Assembly: GCF_000518765.1 (NCBI RefSeq)
Contig: NZ_KI912493.1
Span: 1-64,000, forward strand
Direction of reading: 5' to 3'
Source: Ruminococcus flavefaciens ATCC 19208
GTDB taxonomy: Bacteria > Bacillota > Clostridia > Oscillospirales > Ruminococcaceae
DNA length: 64,000 nucleotides
Shown here: positions 8,211 to 15,418 of the stretch, in pieces
How positions within the stretch are numbered: position 1 is the first letter of the stretch
Layout: every line of letters begins with the position of its first letter
Translations under genes and position numbers: made by a program
Notes under the pieces: model-generated
What the model was told of the DNA's origin: nothing
Databases searched by the model: none
Seen by the model: only the letters and a program-made list of their open reading frames with translations

Positions 8211-9542
8211 TTCTGTAACAATAATACCGCCGAAATATTCGGGATTACCGTCTTTATCGCTTAATACGAAGCCTCTTGTATGGCATACTGCGTATGTACC
8301 GTCAGCACGCCTTGCGCGGTAACGTATGGGTCTGACCTCGGCATTTCCGCAAAGCACAGCGTCGATCGCATCTTTGTAGATCTTCATATCGTCAGGGTGG
8401 ATATGCTCCTGCCAGCATTTATCAGCGTGATACATATATTCAGACTTCATACCAAAATCGTCTACCAACAACAGCGACCAGCGTGAGAAATCATGTTTCA
8501 TATCATTCAGATAAACATATCCCTCACCAATAACAGTATACAGCGCACCGAATATACTGTCAAGCACACGTTTCCTCTCAGCGCTGATCGGTATGTCCAT
8601 ACTGTTCATTTCCGTGAAATAATCGACTATTTTCGTGGATTTCAATTCTTTTTTATGCTCGTACATCCGCTTATCAGCTCTTTTATATACCGAATCAAAG
8701 CTGTCATCGGTATCACGTTCAAAGACCGCCATACCGCATGCGACAACAGGCCCCGAACGTGACAGCTTATTTGCAACTGATTCTTCGCGCAGCTTTGCAA
8801 GCAGCTGTTCACGCATATCATAATCCCGTCCGTCAAGTACAACAACGAACTCGTCACCGCCAACTCGGAATACAGGGCTGTGGTCGAAAATATCGCATAT
8901 CAGTCGGCTCGTTCTCTGTATCTCTTCATCTCCGAAGCTGTGTCCTCGGGTATCATTTATTTTTTTGAGGTCATTGACATCACACATGATAATTCCAAAA
9001 TAATAGTTTTCCGAGGTGGAATTGATTTTCTCGTTAACTGTCACAATATACTCAGTAAACGCATTTTTGTTTCGTATCCCTGTCAGAACGTCCATTCTTG
9101 CCATACGTCTGGCGGATTGCAGTATCCTTTCCTGCTCTTCCTTCTGGCGGAATTCTTCTTCTATATTTTCGAGGCAGCAGATGATATGCTTCTGATCATC
9201 GCACATTATCTCAAAATGGCGCATATGAACTATCTTTCCCTGAAGAATAAGTCTGTACATAGCAGAATAGGACTTGTCCCTCGAAAGCCGGCTGAGCATA
9301 GCTTCTCTGTCATGCAGCTTAATAACAAGCTCAAGGTCATCGGGGTGGACACATTTAGGCGCGTTATTCCGGGATTCAGCAAAAAAATCCTCTCCCTGAC
9401 TTGGAATATTCAAACCTTCAAGCAGGCTGTTGTGCATATACTCATAATAGTTTCCCGATTTTATATCAACATAATAAAGGCTGTCAAAATGGTGTGCAAG
9501 TGTAAGTGCGATCTGGTTTAAAGCTTCCTGATTATCTTTCAT
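8208..9542 (-). CDS. GGDEF diguanylate cyclase with flanking PAS-like domains (copy 1)
   Basis: The 444-residue protein has no membrane segment. Residues 1-130 look like a PAS-type sensor. The GGDEF domain (about 145-300) has the intact active-site motif RVGGDEFVVVL, so c-di-GMP synthesis is likely. Residues about 325-444 resemble a second PAS domain (WQEHIHPDDMK; DKDGNPEYFGGI). An RxxD inhibitory site is absent at its usual place five residues before GGDEF, so product inhibition through that site is not expected. A close paralogue of identical length lies at 20389-21723. The gene ends on a bidirectional terminator. Confidence 0.88.
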   Translation of the reverse strand: MKDNQEALNQIALTLAHHFDSLYYVDIKSGNYYEYMHNSLLEGLNIPSQGEDFFAESRNNAPKCVHPDDLELVIKLHDREAMLSRLSRDKSYSAMYRLILQGKIVHMRHFEIMCDDQKHIICCLENIEEEFRQKEEQERILQSARRMARMDVLTGIRNKNAFTEYIVTVNEKINSTSENYYFGIIMCDVNDLKKINDTRGHSFGDEEIQRTSRLICDIFDHSPVFRVGGDEFVVVLDGRDYDMREQLLAKLREESVANKLSRSGPVVACGMAVFERDTDDSFDSVYKRADKRMYEHKKELKSTKIVDYFTEMNSMDIPISAERKRVLDSIFGALYTVIGEGYVYLNDMKHDFSRWSLLLVDDFGMKSEYMYHADKCWQEHIHPDDMKIYKDAIDAVLCGNAEVRPIRYRARRADGTYAVCHTRGFVLSDKDGNPEYFGGIIVTE

Positions 9543-10013
9543 ACGCTCCTCCTCTGTCTGAACTTATATTGGATAGTTTAATAAAAACCTTGATCTAATG
9601 TGAATTTTAAACAACACTTTTTATAAATTATACATCATATTACTAAAAAAGTCAATTATAAAATAATATTTATATTTTACCTTTCCTTCACGAAATGAAT
9701 TCTCATCTCCAATGTCAAACAACATTAACAAATCGCATATTTTACTCTCTTGCCGCAGAAAGCTTGCTGATCTTTTTCTTGAATCCCCAATCTGTCTATG
9801 GTATAATTAATCTGTACTCAATAACCGCCGTAAGGCGTATACTGCCTTGAATATAGTTCAGAAAGACAACATACAAAAGATCGATCCGGAAAAATTCTGA
9901 ATTCGAAACAGATCAGGAATAAAGAGCTCAGAAAAAAATTTGAAAAAAGTGAAATATTATTTTCCGAATGTTGTCTTTATATACAGAGGACCTCAGGAAA
10001 GGAGGCTGACCTT
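9543..10013 (+). promoter_or_regulatory. Intergenic region: sigma-operon promoter and long-range inverted repeat
   Basis: A promoter TTGAAT (9779-9784), 17 bp, TATAAT (9802-9807) faces the ECF sigma gene and would give a leader of about 200 nt. Inside the leader AAAGACAACAT (9862-9872) and ATGTTGTCTTT (9968-9978) form an 11-bp perfect inverted repeat around 95 bases, so the leader could fold back on itself. The left part (9543-9770) is A/T-rich and holds nothing further that I can support. Confidence 0.55.
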
Positions 10014-10574
10014 TTGAATGATGCATCAATTATCAAATTGCTTTTTGAAAGAGACGAAAAAGCTATTGAAGAAATGAAACAAAGCTATGAAAAGCTGTGT
10101 TTCTATATTGTGGGAAATATTCTTTCTCTGAAGGAAGACCAGGAAGAATGCGTGAATTCTGCCTATATGGATGTCTGGAGTTCTATCCCCCCCAATAAAC
10201 CGGATAATCTGAAAGTATACCTTTGCAGACTCGTGAAAAACTGTGCGCTGAACCGAAAAAAATACAACAGCGCAGCAAAAAGGAATTCGGATTTTTCCGT
10301 ATCTCTGGACGAACTTGCGGAATGCATACCTGACGGTAAAAGTATTGAAAAAACATTATCCGACGAGCAGCTCGGCAGAGCGATAAGCGGATTTCTGAAG
10401 AGTCAGCCCGAAAAATACCGTAAGGTATTCGTGAGGCGATACTGGTATTCCGAATCCGTAGAGGATATAGCAGAATTTTACGATATGAACGTGAAAACCG
10501 TGGCTACATATCTTTTCAGAGTAAGAAAAAAACTAAAAGCATTTTTGCAGAAAGAAGGTTATATAGATGAGTGA
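10014..10574 (+). CDS. ECF (sigma-70 family) RNA polymerase sigma factor
   Basis: The 186-residue protein has region 2 (about 10-80: DEKAIEEMKQSYEKLCFYIV, then QEECVNSAYMDVW). Region 4 (about 120-180) contains LKSQPEKYRKVFVRRYW and an HTH in VEDIAEFYDMNVKTVATYLF. There is no region 1 or 3, typical of ECF sigma factors. Translation starts at TTG, eight bases after GGAGG. It overlaps the next gene by eight bases; that gene's N-terminus looks like a membrane anti-sigma factor, so the pair is a sigma/anti-sigma unit. Target promoters cannot be defined from this window. Confidence 0.88.
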   Translation: MNDASIIKLLFERDEKAIEEMKQSYEKLCFYIVGNILSLKEDQEECVNSAYMDVWSSIPPNKPDNLKVYLCRLVKNCALNRKKYNSAAKRNSDFSVSLDELAECIPDGKSIEKTLSDEQLGRAISGFLKSQPEKYRKVFVRRYWYSESVEDIAEFYDMNVKTVATYLFRVRKKLKAFLQKEGYIDE

Positions 10575-13197
10575 TCTGAAATTATACAAGGGAATCAATA
10601 ATATAGATGCTGATCTCATTGAAGAAGCCGACTGCAAACACAAGCCCACAATACATCATTGCTATGCACTCCCTGCTACTGCCGCAGCAATATTTATAGC
10701 TCTTGGCGCTACAGGTATTTTTAATACAATCAGTCCGCAAAGAAAACAGGTCGTTTCCGAAGACATTGTTGTTACAGAGGAGATCACAACAGCAGTCACT
10801 ACTGCATCGCCTGTAATATCCTCCGATATCAGCCAGTCTTATACAGCAGCAACAACGTCCTTGAACGCTCAGAGCCCTGCGGCTTCAACTCAGACTTCCG
10901 TTTCTTATTCAAAAACAAGTACAATATTCCAGAACAGCCAAATACAAACAGCACAGCCCCCACAAGAACAAACAGTACAGAACACTCAAGTACAAACAGC
11001 AGCTATGCCTGCACTTACTGTTACGAATTTAACTTCCGCAGGCAGGGAAACAGGAACGGCAGCTGTAAGCACCGTAACTACAGCTGTGCCTGAATATAAC
11101 GATGAATACGAAGGGAGTATTATTATGAGAAAATATGCCGCAGCTTTAGCTGCACTTATGACCATTTCGGGTACAACATCTCCGGCCCCGGTACACGCAG
11201 AAACTGTACTCGAAGAATCTCCGACAGCTTCATGTACAAAGAAATTCTTAGATGAATGCAATGTTGATTTAGACCTTAACAGTGACGGAAAGGTCGATAT
11301 ATTCGATGTATACGCTATGTATCGCTGTGAATACGGTCCTGACGGCACAGTTCCCGACTATATAAAGGATAAATATGATTCAATGACCAAAAAGAGAGAA
11401 AACGAAGCCGAAGAGGTCGTAACTATACAGGGAATTGATTTTTATGAGCTTCCTTTCTGGCTTGATTACAGATATTTTGCAGCTTATTATTTCACATATT
11501 GCAGCATGGAGCCTGAATATTTCGATGCGAGATACTATGTAGAAAACTGTCCTGACGAATATTATGACCCTCTTCCTATTGATGTGGTAAAGGAGCAGAT
11601 CAAGGATATTACACAGTGGAATGGCAATGAAATGTTCAAGACTTGTTTGTATGTAAAAAATGACGACGGAACATACAGACTTTTCACAGCAGATGACCTT
11701 GAAGACGCTTATTACTATGATGAGGACGGCGTATACAGAGAGAATATGGATTTCTTCTGTAATAAGACTTTTTCATGTGAATTTTACAGTTTTATCGGCG
11801 ACTTGAAAAACTATGTTATACCTTTCATCAATCTTAAACAGGAATATGCCGATGAGCTTATAAACAAGGGTGCGGCTGATCCAGATATCAATTCTGACGG
11901 TGTTTACGATTTCGATGATATAGTGCTTCTGCAATATTATGTTGATACTTATTTAACTTCAGAGGATGCACAAAAGTTATATTACGCATATAAACACCCG
12001 AAACCAAGCTACTTTGAAAATTATCCTGCTGAATTAAGAGAATCACCGGATAATCCAATTACTGAAAGCGAATGGAACAATGCCCGTGATTTTTTGAGTG
12101 CAATGGAATTATATTATGATTCCGATAATTCTGTGATCAGAGATATGGCAAAGAATTATCTGTTAAAAAATGAGGTAGATTCGAAATACTTTGATCCCGT
12201 ATATTATGAGAAAAATCACTTTGCACACTATCGTTACGAAGCTTGCTTTATGGGTGCGGACACCGACAACAATGGATCATTATTCAATATTCTTGGAGTA
12301 TTTGAAGATTATTCATACAGATACGGTCCGGGTGCCGAAAAATACAAGTCATTGATCGAAGAATATGAAAAACGCAATAATTACACTGAGAATGATGTAC
12401 AGGAAGCATTCGTCACATACTATAAAAATGTCAAGGCAGGTATCACTCCCGAGCCTGATATGAATCTTGACGGTAAAATAGACTTTTTAGACTATTACCT
12501 TCTTGATGATATAGACTGGGCATACATGGGTATTGAAAATGATATTTTTAATTCTCTTGCCAGACGCCATCCCGAAGTTGTTGCAGATATAAATATTTCA
12601 CAGGAAGCGATCTATAATTACAAAAACAATTTTGATTTCAATAATAACGGTATAAGCTGTGATTATGTGGAAACAAAGTGTATGAGAATGTATATCCTTG
12701 ATTTGCTTGAACCTCAGTACAGCGATAAAGATGCTTTGTGTACAGCGATCTGGGAGTACGGAAAAGCGCATCCTGAATTGAGGTATATGAGAACAACCGA
12801 TGAACTTATGGAAGCATTCATAAAAGCTCACGATGTTGGCTTCACTAAAAAGCCTGAGCAGCAATACAAAGAATATGACGAAAAAGAGCCCGATTATATC
12901 ACGGAAAATGATGAAGCACCGAACGATTCCGACAGCCATAATAAGGTTTATTCCTCACCGGCAGCGGCAAAAGGAGCAAGCGGTGATGCAAACATTGACG
13001 GAACAGTTGATCTTTCAGATGCTGTATTAATTATGCAGGCACTGGCAAATCCTTCAAAATACGGCATAAACGGCAATGATGACAATCACATCACCGAGGA
13101 AGGCTGGAGCCTTGCAGATGTTGACGGTGACGGTGTTACAAACGGAGACGCTCTCACAATACAGAGATCACTCCTCGGATTATGCAGCATTAACTAA
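10567..13197 (+). CDS. Membrane anti-sigma-like protein fused in frame to a secreted EF-hand/dockerin protein
   Basis: The frame has 876 codons. Residues 1-35 are cytosolic; about 36-55 form a membrane segment (ALPATAAAIFIALGATGIF). Residues 60-180 are a Thr/Ser/Gln-rich linker, as in anti-sigma factors that reach the cell surface. At residue 187 a second Met follows a good SD (AAGGGAG, ATG at 11125) and begins a second signal-peptide-like stretch (MRKYAAALAALM, cleavage likely after PVHA). The rest carries several Ca-binding loops (DLNSDGKVD, DINSDGVYD, DTDNNGS, DMNLDGKID) and a C-terminal dockerin (GDANIDGTVDLSDAV and ADVDGDGVTNGDA). It could be one fusion or a two-start gene giving anti-sigma-dockerin plus a free secreted 690-residue protein. 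Confidence 0.75.
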   Translation: MSDLKLYKGINNIDADLIEEADCKHKPTIHHCYALPATAAAIFIALGATGIFNTISPQRKQVVSEDIVVTEEITTAVTTASPVISSDISQSYTAATTSLNAQSPAASTQTSVSYSKTSTIFQNSQIQTAQPPQEQTVQNTQVQTAAMPALTVTNLTSAGRETGTAAVSTVTTAVPEYNDEYEGSIIMRKYAAALAALMTISGTTSPAPVHAETVLEESPTASCTKKFLDECNVDLDLNSDGKVDIFDVYAMYRCEYGPDGTVPDYIKDKYDSMTKKRENEAEEVVTIQGIDFYELPFWLDYRYFAAYYFTYCSMEPEYFDARYYVENCPDEYYDPLPIDVVKEQIKDITQWNGNEMFKTCLYVKNDDGTYRLFTADDLEDAYYYDEDGVYRENMDFFCNKTFSCEFYSFIGDLKNYVIPFINLKQEYADELINKGAADPDINSDGVYDFDDIVLLQYYVDTYLTSEDAQKLYYAYKHPKPSYFENYPAELRESPDNPITESEWNNARDFLSAMELYYDSDNSVIRDMAKNYLLKNEVDSKYFDPVYYEKNHFAHYRYEACFMGADTDNNGSLFNILGVFEDYSYRYGPGAEKYKSLIEEYEKRNNYTENDVQEAFVTYYKNVKAGITPEPDMNLDGKIDFLDYYLLDDIDWAYMGIENDIFNSLARRHPEVVADINISQEAIYNYKNNFDFNNNGISCDYVETKCMRMYILDLLEPQYSDKDALCTAIWEYGKAHPELRYMRTTDELMEAFIKAHDVGFTKKPEQQYKEYDEKEPDYITENDEAPNDSDSHNKVYSSPAAAKGASGDANIDGTVDLSDAVLIMQALANPSKYGINGNDDNHITEEGWSLADVDGDGVTNGDALTIQRSLLGLCSIN

Positions 13198-13213
13198 TGA
13201 TATTTTATAAAAT

Positions 13214-13431
13214 AACGCCGCCCCGCTTGCTGACATGGAATAGCCTGTGTTCTGACGATAGAGGGTGCAACGACAATGTTCGATCCTGCACGATTTGCGT
13301 TCCGTACGCTGATACCTGAGCTGTCGTTCACTTCAGTGCTTGCGTGGAAGAAGCTGAGCCCATATTCTGGGGCGGCAGGAAAATTTCTTGAACATATCAA
13401 AAGTATACATTCTGAGCATACATATGTATAA
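13214..13431 (+). pseudogene. Remnant of a LysR regulator C-terminus
   Basis: Bases 13214 to about 13402 match the 3' end of the intact LysR gene at 21951-22829 (its last 70 or so codons: NNAAPLA ... FDPARFAFR ... AWKK.SPYSGAAGKFLE). The frame is broken near 13237 by an apparent one-base deletion and stops. It has no 5' end. The tail runs on to TAA at 13429 through the promoter upstream region that, in the other copy, lies behind pnuC. This places a deletion joint between LysR and pnuC in the duplicate. Confidence 0.8.
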
Positions 13432-13442
13432 GATATAAGCAT

Positions 13443-13503
13443 TTTACATATTGAATAAATCATGCTATAATGAGTACAGGAAATAAACCTGTACTCTTTT
13501 TGT
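13443..13503 (+). promoter_or_regulatory. Promoter with TSS-overlapping dyad
   Basis: TTTACA (13443-13448), 17 bp, TATAAT (13466-13471). AGTACAGG (13473-13480) and CCTGTACT (13488-13495) form an 8-bp perfect dyad followed by CTTTTTG. The predicted start (about 13478) falls inside the left arm, so an operator is as likely as an RNA hairpin. The same arrangement stands at 23729-23790. Confidence 0.6.
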
Positions 13504-13519
13504 TTTGCGGGGTGACAGA

Positions 13520-13759
13520 ATGAAAGTGTTAAATACAACTATTAGCGACAAGGAGCTTGCAGAGGGTTTATCGCAGACAGGTATGACTGATGAACAAATC
13601 AAGGCTTTTCTTTCCGAGTGCTGTGACAAGAACTGCTGTGCCGAAAAGGTGCGTATCCTGCGAAACGCAAAACGTTCTCTCCTTGATTCTATCAACAAAG
13701 AACAGGCACTTCTTGATAAACTTGATTATGTAATCTGGTGTACAGAACCAAAACAATGA
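13520..13759 (+). CDS. Small Cys-rich protein (family unknown, copy 1)
   Basis: I do not recognise this 79-residue family. It is hydrophilic, probably helical, with a cysteine cluster SECCDKNCCAEKV at about residues 33-45 and a lone Cys near the C-terminus (VIWCTEP). It has no signal peptide or membrane segment. A paralogue of 80 residues is at 23807-24049 with the same Cys pattern, and both stand first behind the same promoter type and directly in front of redox genes (flavodoxin here, alcohol dehydrogenase there). A thiol- or metal-sensing role is inference from the cysteines and context. The flavodoxin starts 16 bases downstream. Confidence 0.7.
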   Translation: MKVLNTTISDKELAEGLSQTGMTDEQIKAFLSECCDKNCCAEKVRILRNAKRSLLDSINKEQALLDKLDYVIWCTEPKQ

Positions 13760-13775
13760 AACGGAGGTCATCACT

Positions 13776-14291
13776 ATGGCAAATATACTTATCATTTATT
13801 ACTCTCGCAAGGGCGAAAATTATTGGAAAGGCGATTTGAAGTACATCGACAAGGGCAACACCGAGCGTGTTGCGGAGTTTATCCAAAAGGCAGTCGGCGG
13901 TGATCTTTTCGAGGTCGATACCATGAAGCCTTACTCCGAAAGCTATATGACCTGTATTGAGGAAGCAAAGCAGGAACTGCGTAGCAAGGCTCGTCCCGAG
14001 ATCAAGGCATACCCCAATAACTTTGAGGACTACGACACTATATTTATAGGCTATCCCAACTGGTGGGGTACGATGCCGATGTGTATGTTTACGCTGCTTG
14101 AAAAGTACGATTTAACGGGCAGGACTGTTATCCCTTTCTGCACCAATGAGGGCAGCGGTATGGGCAGCAGTGAGCGTGACCTGAAAAATCTCTGCAAGGG
14201 CGCAGCAGTAAAAGCAGGGCTTTCCATTCATGGTGCTGAGTCCGCCGAGAGTGAAAGCAAAGTAGCTGCCTGGGCGAAGAAATCTGTCTGA
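13776..14291 (+). CDS. Flavodoxin-like protein (copy 1)
   Basis: The 171-residue protein has the flavodoxin fold pattern: N-terminal strand ILIIYYSRKG with the phosphate loop, GYPNWWGTMPM as second FMN-contact region, and FCTNEGSGMG as third. It should carry FMN and act as electron carrier or NAD(P)H-dependent reductase in the cytosol. The start has CGGAGG nine bases upstream. It is almost identical to the protein at 30052-30567 and belongs to the shrunken copy of the redox cluster, between the Cys-rich small protein and a cupin gene. Confidence 0.85.
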   Translation: MANILIIYYSRKGENYWKGDLKYIDKGNTERVAEFIQKAVGGDLFEVDTMKPYSESYMTCIEEAKQELRSKARPEIKAYPNNFEDYDTIFIGYPNWWGTMPMCMFTLLEKYDLTGRTVIPFCTNEGSGMGSSERDLKNLCKGAAVKAGLSIHGAESAESESKVAAWAKKSV

Positions 14292-14303
14292 GGGGGGATT
14301 ATT

Positions 14304-14732
14304 ATGGCTGATATTATGAGCAAAGAAATGTATCAGAACGAGGTATTCTTCCCTATCGGTGAGCCGAACCCCTACAGCGATTATTTTGTCGGACAGAGCT
14401 ATCTTACACCTGTTTCTACTGAACAGCTTTCAGTATACAACGTCACCTTCGAGCCGGCTTGCCGCAATAACTGGCATATCCACCACGCAAAAAGCGGCGG
14501 TGGTCAAATGCTGATATGTGTCGGCGGTCGTGGATATTATCAGGAATGGGGCATGGAAGTGAGAGAGCTTCATGCAGGTGATATTGTAAATATCCCTGCT
14601 AATGTCAAACACTGGCACGGTGCCGCACCCGATTCATGGTTCTCTCACCTTGCAATTGAAATTGAGGAAGAGAACAGCAGCACAGAATGGTTGGAAACTG
14701 TTTCCAGTGAAGATTACAACAAATTGAAATAA
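14304..14732 (+). CDS. Cupin-domain protein
   Basis: The 142-residue single-domain cupin has motif 1 as NNWHIHHAKSGGGQMLICVG (about residues 52-71; histidines for metal) and motif 2 in GDIVNIPANVKHWHGA. It matches the C-terminal half of the CMD-cupin fusion at 26984-27739, so this is either the separate form or what remains of a fusion whose CMD half was lost. The start is an ATG after a G-rich SD, 12 bases after the flavodoxin stop. The product is probably a small metal-dependent enzyme of unknown substrate. Confidence 0.82.
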   Translation: MADIMSKEMYQNEVFFPIGEPNPYSDYFVGQSYLTPVSTEQLSVYNVTFEPACRNNWHIHHAKSGGGQMLICVGGRGYYQEWGMEVRELHAGDIVNIPANVKHWHGAAPDSWFSHLAIEIEEENSSTEWLETVSSEDYNKLK

Positions 14733-14746
14733 ATGGATTTAAAGTC

Positions 14747-14824
14747 ATGCAGACATATATTACTTGGAATGACGGCACAAATATCCCGCAGTTCAGACTT
14801 GACGTATATGATACAAGAGACTAA
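14747..14824 (+). pseudogene. N-terminal remnant of an aldo/keto reductase
   Basis: A 25-codon frame begins with the pattern YITWNDGTNIP, matching the N-terminus YITLNDGNKIP of the AKR at 30580. Similarity ends after about a dozen residues. In the large cluster an AKR also follows a flavodoxin, so this fits as a leftover of the duplicated block. The following 14825-15030 holds no gene; it contains a small hairpin CCCGATT-CAAGT-CGGG near 14950. Confidence 0.55.
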
Positions 14825-15031
14825 CCGGATTAAAGCAGCAAACAGATGAAATAACACTTATAAGCATTTTATACAAGGTTCTGGATCAGTAAATCTCGAG
14901 GCAGATACTTATGTGAAGATATGGCAAGAGCCTTCCGAAATCCCGATTCAAGTCGGGAATGACAATCAGCATCGAAAGCTGGATAAAAATGTGCAATTCA
15001 TTTTTGTCTTTCAATTTTTTCTTAAAAGGTC

Positions 15032-15060
15032 TTGACAAACCCATTTTCGTGTGATATAAT
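15032..15060 (+). promoter_or_regulatory. Promoter of the T-box transcript
   Basis: TTGACA (15032-15037), 17 bp and TATAAT (15055-15060) are a perfect sigma-A consensus and would start transcription just before the T-box leader. Confidence 0.8.
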
Positions 15061-15066
15061 ACACAC

Positions 15067-15334
15067 ATAAGCTATGAGGAAGCCAAGCAGAGAATTGCCA
15101 ATGTCTTCAGAGAGCCGATGGTTGGTGTGAGTCGGTGTCATGCAATACTATGTATCCCTTCTGAGCCGGAGTGCTGAAATTTACAGTAAGCGTTCCCGTG
15201 ATTCTGCGTTAATGAATAGGACTTGCTGGAGTCTGAAGTGGTGTTACGCAATAGCGGCACAATTTGAGTGGTACCGCGGGTAATCAGGTTATGATACTCG
15301 TCTCAAAGAAATCAACTTTGAGACGGGTTTTTTG
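15067..15334 (+). promoter_or_regulatory. T-box riboswitch leader
   Basis: Stem I has the K-turn partners ATGA (about 15073) and GAGC (after CTTCT), and the distal motif AGAGAGCCGATGGTTGGTGT. The T-box itself is GTGGTACCGCGG (around 15270-15279), with TGGT to pair with a tRNA 3' ACCA. The terminator is CGTCTCAAAG (15299-15308) against CTTTGAGACG (15316-15325), then a T-run. By position relative to the basal stem GGAAG/CTTCT the specifier is best read as ATC (Ile), but the specifier loop is longer than usual and TAT or GTA cannot be excluded. An uncharged tRNA would allow read-through into the ligase gene. Confidence 0.93.
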
Positions 15335-15418
15335 TTTTTTACCGTAAAAGCATTTACAGTATTTCTAAACTCCCGTTTCATTTTCCAGTATTAAATTATT
15401 TTTAAAGGAGAGATTATT

